Origin: Pyrinomonadaceae bacterium
Lineage (GTDB): Bacteria > Acidobacteriota > Blastocatellia > Pyrinomonadales > Pyrinomonadaceae
DNA length: 36,676 nucleotides
Direction of reading: 5' to 3'
Assembly (NCBI GenBank): GCA_022843305.1
Contig: JALHNX010000034.1
Span: forward strand, 1 to 36,676
The notes beneath the pieces were generated by a model, which saw only the letters and a program-made list of their open reading frames with translations, did not search any database and had not been told where the DNA came from. The position numbers and the translations under genes were made by a program. This document shows, in pieces, positions 21,902 to 29,882 of this stretch (position 1 is its first letter; each line of letters begins with the position of its first letter).

Positions 21902-21930
21902 ATGATGAATTTGTTTTTATTCATCATTCA
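21899..21930. repeat. Short perfect palindrome at the ridA/phzF junction
   Basis: TGAATGATGAAT (21899-21910) / ATTCATCATTCA (21919-21930). Confidence 0.85.
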
Positions 21931-21949
21931 TCGTTCCGCATTTAAATTT

Positions 21950-22738
21950 ATGAATTTGACGATTTATCAGGTTGACGCATTTACGAAGGAAGTTTTTAAG
22001 GGAAATCCGGCGGCGGTTTGTCCGCTTGAAAGTTGGCTTCCCGACGAAACGATGCAACGCATCGCGCTTGAAAACAATTTGGCGGAAACGGCGTTTTTTG
22101 TTAAAACGGGCGACGTTTACGAGATTCGCTGGTTCACGCCGCTAATCGAGGTCAATCTTTGCGGGCACGCGACCTTAGCGAGCGCGTTCGTGATTTTTGA
22201 ATGTTTGGGCGAAACGACAACGACGATCAAACTTCATTCGCATCGCAGCGGCGATCTGAGCGTCGAAAAGCAGGGGACGCGTCTGATTCTGGATTTCCCG
22301 AGTTACGGCTTGAACGAAATCGAAATTGACGCGCGGCTCGTCGAAGCCGTCGGCAAACGTCCGCTACAAACTTGGGAAACGCAAGGGAATATGGTCTTTA
22401 TGCTGTTTGAAAAGGAAAGCGACATTGCGGGAATCGCGCCCGAAATGTCGGCGCTCGCGAAAATTCCGTTCGACGAAGTAATCGTTACAGCAAAAGGCGA
22501 TTCGGCGGATTTTGTCTCAAGAATGTTCGCGCCGCGCATCGGCATTCCCGAAGACCCCGTAACCGGTGCGATTCATTGCAGTTTGATTCCGTTTTGGGCG
22601 GAACGGTTGGGCAAAACTGAACTTTTTGCCAGACAAATTTCGGCGCGCGGCGGCGAAATTTTTTGCGAATTAAAGAGCGACAGAGTAAAAATCGGCGGCA
22701 ATGCGGTTTTGTATTTGAAGGGCGAAATTTATGTCTAA
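21950..22738 (+). CDS. PhzF family phenazine-biosynthesis-like epimerase/isomerase
   Basis: IYQVDAFTKEVFKGNPAAVCPLESWLPDETMQRIALENNLAETAFFV...LCGHATLASAFVIFE...DPVTGAIHCSLIPFWAERLGK. Confidence 0.94.
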   Translation: MNLTIYQVDAFTKEVFKGNPAAVCPLESWLPDETMQRIALENNLAETAFFVKTGDVYEIRWFTPLIEVNLCGHATLASAFVIFECLGETTTTIKLHSHRSGDLSVEKQGTRLILDFPSYGLNEIEIDARLVEAVGKRPLQTWETQGNMVFMLFEKESDIAGIAPEMSALAKIPFDEVIVTAKGDSADFVSRMFAPRIGIPEDPVTGAIHCSLIPFWAERLGKTELFARQISARGGEIFCELKSDRVKIGGNAVLYLKGEIYV

Positions 22739-23213
22739 GATTTTGAAAATATTCGGATTAGCGGTTTGTGCGGCGACTTTGGTTTTTTGGTTTGTTCTGC
22801 CGACAACGAGCGACGCTTCCGACAAAGCGAAGAAAAAAGCGGTTGAAAGTTCGGACGCGCCGAAGGCGATCGGACCTTATTCGCAAGCCGTGGTCGCGGG
22901 TGATTTTGTTTTTCTCGCGGGACAAATCGGAATTGACCCGAAAACCGGAAATCTGGTCGAAGGCGGCATCGAAGCCGAAACCGAACAGGTTTTGAAAAAT
23001 CTCGAAGCGGTTTTGAAAGCCTCGAAAAGCAATTTTGATAATGTATTGAAAACGACGATTTTTCTGGCGGACATCAACGATTTTGCGAAAGTCAATGAGA
23101 TTTACGCCCAAAAATTCAAAGCCCCGTTTCCGGCACGTTCAACCGTGCAAGTCGCTCGTTTGCCGAGAGAAGCAAAAATTGAAATCGAAGTTACGGCATT
23201 GGTGAAAAAATGA
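22731..23213 (+). CDS. RidA family protein with N-terminal signal/TM segment
   Basis: Hydrophobic N-terminus, then SSDAPKAIGPYSQAVVAGDFVFLAGQIGIDPKTGNLVEGGIEAETEQVLKNLEAVLKA...FPARSTVQVARLPREAKIEIEVTAL. Overlaps the phzF stop. Confidence 0.93.
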   Translation: MSKILKIFGLAVCAATLVFWFVLPTTSDASDKAKKKAVESSDAPKAIGPYSQAVVAGDFVFLAGQIGIDPKTGNLVEGGIEAETEQVLKNLEAVLKASKSNFDNVLKTTIFLADINDFAKVNEIYAQKFKAPFPARSTVQVARLPREAKIEIEVTALVKK

Positions 23214-23821
23214 AAATTGCGATTGTTATTTTTGATAAATTTACGGACATTGATTTGTTTTTGATGTGGGATTTGCTCAATCGCGTCCGCGTTGCCGATT
23301 GGGAAGTCAGGATTTTGGGCGAACGGGACGTGCATCTTTCGGCAACGAATATCGAGATCAAAACGCACGGGCGAATTGAAGAAGCAAACGACGCGGACGC
23401 GGTTTTGTTTGTCAGCGGACAAGGCACACGCGATCGAATCATTGATGAAAACTGGCTCGCAAAATTCAAATTAAACGCGGAAAAACAGTTTATCGGTTCG
23501 ATTTGTTCGGGAAGTTTGATTCTGGCGCGGCTCGGACTTTTAGAAGGAAAAACCGCCACAACTTATCCGACATCCCGAAAGGTTTTGGAAAGTTTCGGCG
23601 TTGAAATTGTCGAAAAACCGTTCGTCGCGCACGGGCGCATTGCGACCGCCGGCGGTTGTCTCGCCCAGCAATATTTAATCGGTTGGGTGATCGAAAATTT
23701 GGCAGACGCGGATTGGAAAAATCTGGTTTTGAAATCAATTCAACCGGTCGGCGAAGGTTTATTTTTTGATGATGCGGAAGATTTAACGAAACTTTACGCG
23801 CCTTTAGCGAAAACAGTTTGA
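23210..23821 (+). CDS. DJ-1/PfpI family protein
   Basis: KIAIVIFDKFTDIDLFLMWDLLNRV...FIGSICSGSLILARLGLLEGKTATTYP; nucleophile-elbow Cys in GSICSGS. Confidence 0.93.
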   Translation: MKIAIVIFDKFTDIDLFLMWDLLNRVRVADWEVRILGERDVHLSATNIEIKTHGRIEEANDADAVLFVSGQGTRDRIIDENWLAKFKLNAEKQFIGSICSGSLILARLGLLEGKTATTYPTSRKVLESFGVEIVEKPFVAHGRIATAGGCLAQQYLIGWVIENLADADWKNLVLKSIQPVGEGLFFDDAEDLTKLYAPLAKTV

Positions 23822-23824
23822 GAT

Positions 23825-24388
23825 ATGAAGCAGAAAACGCCACAAGAAAAAAAGACTTTGAGTTACGCTAAAGATAAGCGAAATGTTTATGGCGCAAATG
23901 ATAAAGCATCTAGAAAAAGCATTCCGCTTCGCAAAGCATTACAAAATCGAGCTTACAGAAAAAATGTAAATCAGTTGTTCGATAAAGTGCCAAGCGAAAT
24001 TAACTTAGAAGAAATTGATGTAATTGAAAGTGAAGTGCGAAGCATCAAAAAAGGAAACTGGAATAAATATCCTGATGCTCCACTTGGAAAAGTTGTTGAG
24101 GAAAAACTTGAAAATAGAAAAGCAAAAACCGGAAAAGGCAAGACGGCAAGAAAAAAGGAAAGAGAAATTGTTGAATCAATGAAAATTGAAACTTGTCAGG
24201 AAGCAGAAGACGTTTGGATTGCAGATATTATTGGATTCCGTAATTTAAGGGCAAAAGGCAGAACAGAAAAAGAAGCCATCGGAAAAGTCAAAACTTTAGC
24301 AAAAGTTGCGGCTCAAAATGCTTCGGGTTTAGATGTTCAGATTTTGATAGACGGAAAATTAATAAAACCAATTTTAGAGAAGGGTTAG
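23825..24388 (+). CDS. Hypothetical Lys-rich protein, AT-rich ORF upstream of sufC
   Basis: 187-aa ORF filling the gap between the PfpI gene and sufC; strongly basic N-terminal half. Confidence 0.7.
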   Translation: MKQKTPQEKKTLSYAKDKRNVYGANDKASRKSIPLRKALQNRAYRKNVNQLFDKVPSEINLEEIDVIESEVRSIKKGNWNKYPDAPLGKVVEEKLENRKAKTGKGKTARKKEREIVESMKIETCQEAEDVWIADIIGFRNLRAKGRTEKEAIGKVKTLAKVAAQNASGLDVQILIDGKLIKPILEKG

Positions 24389-24400
24389 AAAAATATAAAA

Positions 24401-25153
24401 ATGTTATTAGAAATCAAAGATTTACACGCCGCGATTGACGGCAAAGAGATATTAAAAGGCTTGAATTTGCAGGTAAATAAAGGCGAAGTTCACGCGATAA
24501 TGGGACCGAACGGTTCGGGAAAATCTACGCTGGCGAAAGTTTTGGCAGGACATCCTTCTTTTGAAGTAACAAAAGGCGAAGTCCTTTACGAAGGCAAAAA
24601 TTTGCTTGAACTCGAACCTGACGAACGTGCGCGTGAGGGCATTTTTCTGGCGTTTCAATATCCGGTCGAAGTTCCGGGCGTTTCAAATTCGCAGTTTTTG
24701 CGCCTTGCTTACAACGAAAAGATGAAACATCTCGGCGAAGAAGAACTCGATCCGCTCGAATTTAACGATTATTTGACGGAAAAAGCGAAGATCGTCGAAA
24801 TGGACAAAGCCTTTTTCAAGCGTTCGGTCAACGAAGGCTTTTCGGGCGGCGAAAAAAAGCGCAACGAAATTTTACAGATGGCGGTGCTTGATCCGAAGCT
24901 CGCCGTTTTGGATGAAACCGATTCGGGTTTGGATATTGACGCACTGCGAATCGTCGCCGAAGGTGTCAACAAATTGCGCGGCGCGGACAAAGCGATCATT
25001 CTCGTCACGCATTACCAGCGGCTTTTGAATTATATCGAGCCAGATTTCGTACACGTTCTCGCGGGCGGCAAGATCGTCAAGGAAGGCGGCAAGGAACTCG
25101 CGCTCGAACTCGAAGAAAAAGGCTACGATTGGGTCAAAGCGGCAGGAAATTAA
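24401..25153 (+). CDS. sufC: Fe-S cluster assembly ATPase SufC
   Basis: [54 protein letters not shown]...[47 protein letters not shown]. Confidence 0.98.
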   Translation: MLLEIKDLHAAIDGKEILKGLNLQVNKGEVHAIMGPNGSGKSTLAKVLAGHPSFEVTKGEVLYEGKNLLELEPDERAREGIFLAFQYPVEVPGVSNSQFLRLAYNEKMKHLGEEELDPLEFNDYLTEKAKIVEMDKAFFKRSVNEGFSGGEKKRNEILQMAVLDPKLAVLDETDSGLDIDALRIVAEGVNKLRGADKAIILVTHYQRLLNYIEPDFVHVLAGGKIVKEGGKELALELEEKGYDWVKAAGN

Positions 25154-25158
25154 ACTGA

Positions 25159-25761
25159 ATGGAAGAATTCTTACGAATAATTTTGCCCGTTTATCTGGTT
25201 GTTTATTTCGCCGTCGCGTTTGTCTGGCGGTCGGTCGTGGTTTACAAAACGACGGGAATAAATCCGTATGTTTTGGGCGGCAGCGATAATGCTTACGATT
25301 ATATCGGCGTTATTTTTCGGCTGACGTTTCTGGCGGTCGTCGGCGTGATTATTCTGTTTTCCGGGTTTTCGTCCGTTTATGATTACGCCGCGCCGATTGT
25401 TTGGCTGGAGCGCGATTTTATTCGTTGGTTCGGGCTGGTTTTGCTCATCGCATCGCTCGTTTGGACGGCGACGGCGCAGTTTCAGATGGGCGCGTCGTGG
25501 CGCATCGGAATTGACAAAAAGAACCGCACGGAATTGGTTGAAAAAGGACTTTTCGGGGTTTCAAGAAATCCGATCTTTCTCGGAATGCGGTTTGCGCTCG
25601 CCGGATTTTTTCTGACGATTCCGAACGCGGTTACTTTATTGACGCTCGGTTTGGGCGACGTTTTAATGCAGATTCAGGTGCGGCTCGAAGAAGAACATTT
25701 ACGGAATCTGCACGGCGAAAAATACGCGGAATTTTGTAAAAAAGTGCGCCGTTGGATTTAA
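25159..25761 (+). CDS. Isoprenylcysteine carboxyl methyltransferase (ICMT)-like membrane protein
   Basis: Multi-TM; LVEKGLFGVSRNPIFLGMRFALAGFFL...EEEHLRNLHGEKYAEFCKKVRRWI, an ICMT/PEMT-like C-terminal motif. Confidence 0.85.
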   Translation: MEEFLRIILPVYLVVYFAVAFVWRSVVVYKTTGINPYVLGGSDNAYDYIGVIFRLTFLAVVGVIILFSGFSSVYDYAAPIVWLERDFIRWFGLVLLIASLVWTATAQFQMGASWRIGIDKKNRTELVEKGLFGVSRNPIFLGMRFALAGFFLTIPNAVTLLTLGLGDVLMQIQVRLEEEHLRNLHGEKYAEFCKKVRRWI

Positions 25762-25772
25762 GAAACATTTAT

Positions 25773-26912
25773 ATGACTTTAGCAGTGAAAGAAACAATTT
25801 ATCAACAGGATTTTCAAGCGAAATTAGAAAACGCGAATCAGCCCGCATGGCTGAAAGATTTGCGCGAAAAGGCGTTTGCCTATTTTACGGAAAACGGTTT
25901 TCCGACACCGAAAAATGAAGAGTGGAAATATACGAATATCGCGGAGATTTCAAATTTCAAATTTCAGATTTCAAATTCAAAGGCGGAAAGCCAAACGGGC
26001 GAACTTTTAAAAGAGTTTAATTTTGAACGAAATGGTCTTACGGCTTTGCATCTGGCGTTTGCAGATTTCGTTCTGGTGACGATTCCGAAGGAAACTTCGG
26101 TCGAAAAGCCGTTTGAATTTAATTTCAAAGCCGCCGAAAACGAAGCGAATTTTCCGCACATTATTGTCGTTGCCGAAGCGGGAAGCAAGGCGACGATCAT
26201 CGAGAATTACGAATCCGACGCAAAAAGTTTTACGAATTCGGCGATTCAGATTTTTGTTGAAGATAACGCGAACGTAACGCATTACCGGGTTCAAAAAGAA
26301 TCAGCCGAAGCGTTTCATATCGGCACGACCGAAATTACTTTGAAGCGCGGCAGTTTTTATAATTCGACGAATATCAATCTCGGCGGCAGATTGTCGCGCC
26401 ACGATATTCATCTGAAATTTACCGGCGAAGGCGGCGAAGCGTTTGTGGACGGGCTTTATATGCTTTCGGGCGCACAGCACGCCGACACGCATTCGACGAT
26501 TGACCATACTGTTCCGAACTGCACGTCGCATCAAACTTACAAAGGCGTTTTGAACGACCGTTCGCGCGGAGTTTTCAACGGCAAGGTTTTTGTCCGCGAA
26601 AACGCCAGCGGCACGGACGCGCAACAATCGAACAAAAACCTGTTATTATCAAATGATGCGCGTGTTGACACCAAACCGCAACTCGAGATTTACAATGACG
26701 ATGTCAAATGCGCGCACGGCGCAACGGTCGGGCAATTGGAAGAGGAAGAATTGTTTTATTTGCTGAGTCGCGGGTTGAACGAATCGTTGGCGCGAAATCT
26801 TTTGACATACGGTTTTGCCGAGGAAATCGTCAACAAGATCGGAATAGAATCAATTAAAAAAGAGTTGGACGAAGCGGTTTTAAATCGTCTGCAAACCATT
26901 TTAGAGGCATAA
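25773..26912 (+). CDS. sufD: Fe-S cluster assembly protein SufD
   Basis: GFPTPKNEEWKYTNI...HTHSTIDHTVPNCTSHQTYKGVLNDRSRGVFNGKVFVRENASGTDAQQSNKNLLLSNDARVDTKPQLEIYNDDVKCAHGATVGQLEEEELFYLLSRGL. Confidence 0.96.
   Translation: MTLAVKETIYQQDFQAKLENANQPAWLKDLREKAFAYFTENGFPTPKNEEWKYTNIAEISNFKFQISNSKAESQTGELLKEFNFERNGLTALHLAFADFVLVTIPKETSVEKPFEFNFKAAENEANFPHIIVVAEAGSKATIIENYESDAKSFTNSAIQIFVEDNANVTHYRVQKESAEAFHIGTTEITLKRGSFYNSTNINLGGRLSRHDIHLKFTGEGGEAFVDGLYMLSGAQHADTHSTIDHTVPNCTSHQTYKGVLNDRSRGVFNGKVFVRENASGTDAQQSNKNLLLSNDARVDTKPQLEIYNDDVKCAHGATVGQLEEEELFYLLSRGLNESLARNLLTYGFAEEIVNKIGIESIKKELDEAVLNRLQTILEA
25946..25978 (+). repeat. Microsatellite-like ATTTCAA repeat within the sufD CDS
   Basis: GATTTCAAATTTCAAATTTCAGATTTCAAATTC, coding ISNFKFQISNSK. 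Confidence 0.85.
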
Positions 26913-26916
26913 AATT

Positions 26917-27123
26917 ATGAGAGTTAGAACAAATTTAATCATCGAAGAAAGTTTACTGAAAAAAATTGACGCAATCGCCGGCGATAAAAACAAACGCGCC
27001 GCCGTCATCGAAACCGCTTTAACAGAATTCATCGCCCGCGAAGAAATCAAAGAAGCGAATAACCCGAAAACGGAAGTCGTCGGCGAACGAGCCGGTGCCG
27101 GAAATAGACGTGCCGGAGTTTAG
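26917..27123 (+). CDS. Ribbon-helix-helix (VapB-like) antitoxin-type protein, possibly frameshifted at C-terminus
   Basis: MRVRTNLIIEESLLKKIDAIAGDKNKRAAVIETALTEFIARE. The +1 frame would give EPVPEIDVPEFSQQF* after VVGE. Confidence 0.72.
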   Translation: MRVRTNLIIEESLLKKIDAIAGDKNKRAAVIETALTEFIAREEIKEANNPKTEVVGERAGAGNRRAGV

Positions 27124-27125
27124 CC

Positions 27126-27170
27126 AGCAGTTTTGACGTTAATAAAATTCGCGCGAATTTTCCCGTTTTG
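27126..27170 (+). pseudogene. Duplicated fragment of the sufS 5' coding end
   Basis: AGCAGTTTTGACGTTAATAAAATTCGCGCGAATTTTCCCGTTTTG versus sufS 27471-27515 AGCAGTTTTGATGTCAATAAAGTTCGCGCGGATTTTCCCGTTCTG (40/45 by eye). Confidence 0.85.
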
Positions 27171-27193
27171 TTTTGTGCATTTTACAAATAATT

Positions 27194-27481
27194 ATGGAAA
27201 CAGCAAAAAAAATATCAGTTACGTTACCGCAGGATTTATTGAAAAGCGTTGATGAAATTGTTGGGAAAACCCGAAAGCGTTCAAAAATTATCGAAAAGGC
27301 TTTGCGCGAATATGTAGCTAAGGAAAATCGCAAAGAATTGAACCGGCGCGACATCGAAATTATCAACAAAAACGCGGATTTGATAAATAAACAAGCATTG
27401 GAAACTTTGGATTTCCAAGCAGATTCAATAAAGGATTTTTTGGAAAATGAAAACAGCAGTAAAAGAAATGAGCAGTTTTGA
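27194..27481 (+). CDS. Ribbon-helix-helix protein (CopG/Arc-like)
   Basis: METAKKISVTLPQDLLKSVDEIVGKTRKRSKIIEKALREYVAKENRKELNRRDIEIINKNADLINKQALETLDFQ; overlaps the sufS start. Confidence 0.8.
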   Translation: METAKKISVTLPQDLLKSVDEIVGKTRKRSKIIEKALREYVAKENRKELNRRDIEIINKNADLINKQALETLDFQADSIKDFLENENSSKRNEQF

Positions 27482-28691
27482 TGTCAATAAAGTTCGCGCG
27501 GATTTTCCCGTTCTGTCGCAAGAGGTAAACGGCAAACCGCTGGTTTATCTGGATAACGCGGCTTCGTCGCAGGTTTCGAATCTGGTGATCGAGCGCGGTT
27601 CAAAATATCTCGCAGAAGAACATTCGAATATTCATCGCGGCGTTCATTATCTTTCGCAGCACGCGACGAGCGCGTATGAAGCGGCGCGGGAAAAGGTCAA
27701 ACGCTTTATCAATGCGCGGGAAGCGAAAGAATGTATCTTCGTGCGCGGCTGCACCGAAGGCGTTAATCTCGTGGCTTATTCCTACGGGCGGAAATTCGTC
27801 GGCGCGGGCGACGAGATCATTCTTTCACAGATGGAGCATCACGCTAATATCATCCCGTGGCAGGTTCTGGCGGAAGAAAAAGGCGCGAAGATTCGCGTTA
27901 TTCCGATGAACGAGCGCGGCGAATTAATAATCGAGGAATACGAAAATCTTCTGAACGAACGGACGAAGATCGTCGCAATTTCGCACGTTTCAAACTCTTT
28001 GGGAACGATCAATCCGGTCAAAGAAATGATTGCGACGGCGCATAAATTCGGCGTTCCCGTGCTGATTGACGGAGCGCAAGCCGTTCCGCATTTTCCGGTT
28101 GACGTGCAGGATTTGGACGCGGATTTTTATACTTTTTCGGGTCATAAAATGTTTGCGCCGACCGGCTCGGGCGTGCTTTACGGCAAACGCGAATGGTTAG
28201 ACAAAATCCCGCCGTATCAAACCGGCGGCGGAATGATCCGCACCGTCAGTTTTGAAAAAACGACTTACGCGCCGATTCCCGAAAAATTCGAAGCCGGAAC
28301 GCCCGCAATTGCCGCCAACATCGGACTCGGCGCGGCGATTGATTACTTAAATTCGATTGATTTTGAAGCCGCCGCCGCTTACGAACACGAACTGCTCGAA
28401 TACGCGACCGAAAAACTTTCCGCTATCGAAGGCGTTCGCATTATCGGCACGGCGCGTGAAAAAGCGTCGGTGCTTTCATTTGCCATCGAAAACGTTCACC
28501 CGCACGACATCGGCACGATTCTCGACCAATCGGGCATCGCCATCCGTGCCGGACATCACTGCGCCCAGCCCGTCATGCAGTTTTTCAACGTGCCGGCGAC
28601 CGCACGTGCGAGTTTCGCGTTTTACAACACGCGCGAGGAAGTCGAAAAATTGGCGGAAGCGGTGCAAAAGGTAATCGAGGTTTTTGCGTGA
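27447..28691 (+). CDS. sufS: Cysteine desulfurase SufS
   Basis: VRADFPVLSQEVNGKPLVYLDNAASSQ...EHHANIIPWQ...DADFYTFSGHKMFAPTGSGVLYGK...IAIRAGHHCAQPVMQFF. The alternative start is M27468. Confidence 0.97.
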   Translation: MKTAVKEMSSFDVNKVRADFPVLSQEVNGKPLVYLDNAASSQVSNLVIERGSKYLAEEHSNIHRGVHYLSQHATSAYEAAREKVKRFINAREAKECIFVRGCTEGVNLVAYSYGRKFVGAGDEIILSQMEHHANIIPWQVLAEEKGAKIRVIPMNERGELIIEEYENLLNERTKIVAISHVSNSLGTINPVKEMIATAHKFGVPVLIDGAQAVPHFPVDVQDLDADFYTFSGHKMFAPTGSGVLYGKREWLDKIPPYQTGGGMIRTVSFEKTTYAPIPEKFEAGTPAIAANIGLGAAIDYLNSIDFEAAAAYEHELLEYATEKLSAIEGVRIIGTAREKASVLSFAIENVHPHDIGTILDQSGIAIRAGHHCAQPVMQFFNVPATARASFAFYNTREEVEKLAEAVQKVIEVFA

Positions 28692-28698
28692 TAATTTT

Positions 28699-29118
28699 AT
28701 GGATGCTTCGGGAAACAACAAATCAAATGATTCAACAGAATGGAAAACGCCATTAGCATTGAAAGTTTGGTTTTATGAAGCAGAAATTTCAGAATCAATT
28801 TATAGATTTTGGTGTCGAATAACAGGTCATAAATTTGAAAGAAGAATAAAAGAAAGACAAAATTCTTGCCTTTTAGTAACTAAACGAGGTTTTCATTTAT
28901 TTTCAAACTTGCTTTCTCGAAACATAGATATTGCGCCAAGGACATTGGAAGTTTATCAAATGAGTTGTCCCGAGAAAGTTCCATTCGGACTTGGGAAAAC
29001 AGCGTATAATTATAGTTTTTTGAAGAATAGTAATTGTAACTATTGCGGAAGATGTTATGAAGTTCAAGAAGGCGACAAGAAAATTGTCGGAAAATTTTTA
29101 ATAAATGGGAAAAGTTAA
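28699..29118 (+). CDS. Hypothetical AT-rich ORF between sufS and cupin, CxxC motif near C-terminus
   Basis: ATG at 28699; CNYCGRCYEVQEGDKK. No recognised family. Confidence 0.65.
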   Translation: MDASGNNKSNDSTEWKTPLALKVWFYEAEISESIYRFWCRITGHKFERRIKERQNSCLLVTKRGFHLFSNLLSRNIDIAPRTLEVYQMSCPEKVPFGLGKTAYNYSFLKNSNCNYCGRCYEVQEGDKKIVGKFLINGKS

Positions 29119-29467
29119 TCTAGCCGAAAAATTTGCTTTGATTTCGGAGCATTGGCGACCGAAAGTGGTTGGCGAATTGAACGGTCAGGAAATTAAGCTC
29201 GTCAAATTTCAGGGCGAATTTCCGTGGCATCATCACGAAGCGGAAGACGAAATGTTTCTGGCGGTGAAGGGAAGTTTCTGCATTGAATTTCGTGATAAAA
29301 CAGTTGAATTGGCGGAAGGCGAATTCGTCATCGTGCCGCGCGGTGTCGAGCATCGTCCGGTTGCTGATGAGGAAGTCGAAGTTTTGCTTTTCGAGCCGAA
29401 AAATGTTTTGAACACGGGCAATATTGAAGACGAGAAATTTACCGCGCCGGTCGGTGATAAGATTTAG
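29105..29467 (+). CDS. Cupin-domain protein
   Basis: FQGEFPWHHHEAEDEMFLAVKGSFCIEFRDKTVELAEGEFVIVPRGVEHRPVADEEVEVLLFEP. Confidence 0.94.
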   Translation: MGKVNLAEKFALISEHWRPKVVGELNGQEIKLVKFQGEFPWHHHEAEDEMFLAVKGSFCIEFRDKTVELAEGEFVIVPRGVEHRPVADEEVEVLLFEPKNVLNTGNIEDEKFTAPVGDKI

Positions 29468-29577
29468 AGAATTTCGGTTTTATTGAAAAGCGAATCAGCC
29501 GTTGAAAGCCGAAAGAGTTTAAACTTCTGATTTGCATTGATAATTAAAAAAATTGTTCGGGTAAATGATAAATCGCG

Positions 29578-29820
29578 CATTCCGTAGAAAAGATGCGCAT
29601 TCCGAAGAAAAATCGGTCATTCCGATACACAAGCCGCTCATTCCAGAGAAAAATCGGTCATTCCGATACACGAGCGGCTCATTCCGCGTGAAAATTGCTC
29701 ATTCTGAAGTGAAAGCCGCATATTCCGCGCGAAAATCGCTCATTCCGTAAATTTCTTGCGGTTGAGAAAAGAAAATCGTTTATTTGAACAAAATCTGGAA
29801 TATTCAGAGCGAAAAACGTG
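29578..29820. repeat. Degenerate tandem array, about 12 units of 20-21 bp, consensus approximately CATTCCGnnnnnAAAAnCGnt
   Basis: Well-conserved unit starts at 29578, 29598, 29618, 29639, 29659, 29680, 29700, 29721, 29741. Weaker units at 29761, 29781, 29801. A 41-bp higher-order repeat is visible (29598-29638 versus 29639-29679). Confidence 0.88.
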
Positions 29821-29846
29821 CCGCTTGGCGATAAGATTTAACGGCA

Positions 29847-29880
29847 ATCCAAAATCCGAAATCTAAGATCCAAAATCAAA
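29847..29880. repeat. AATCCAAAATC-type short repeat immediately upstream of sufU
   Basis: AATCCAAAATCCGAAATCTAAGATCCAAAATCAA, adjacent to the start codon. Confidence 0.7.
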
Positions 29881-29882
29881 AT

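Noticed and set aside
29565-29750. 61-aa ORF across the 20/21-bp array
   Set aside because: Unit length is not a multiple of 3, so the repeated units are read in different frames and no repeated peptide results. It is probably a chance ORF.
29578-29760. CRISPR array
   Set aside because: Repeats are short and degenerate, and there are no unique spacers between constant repeats of 23 bp or more. No cas genes are in the window.
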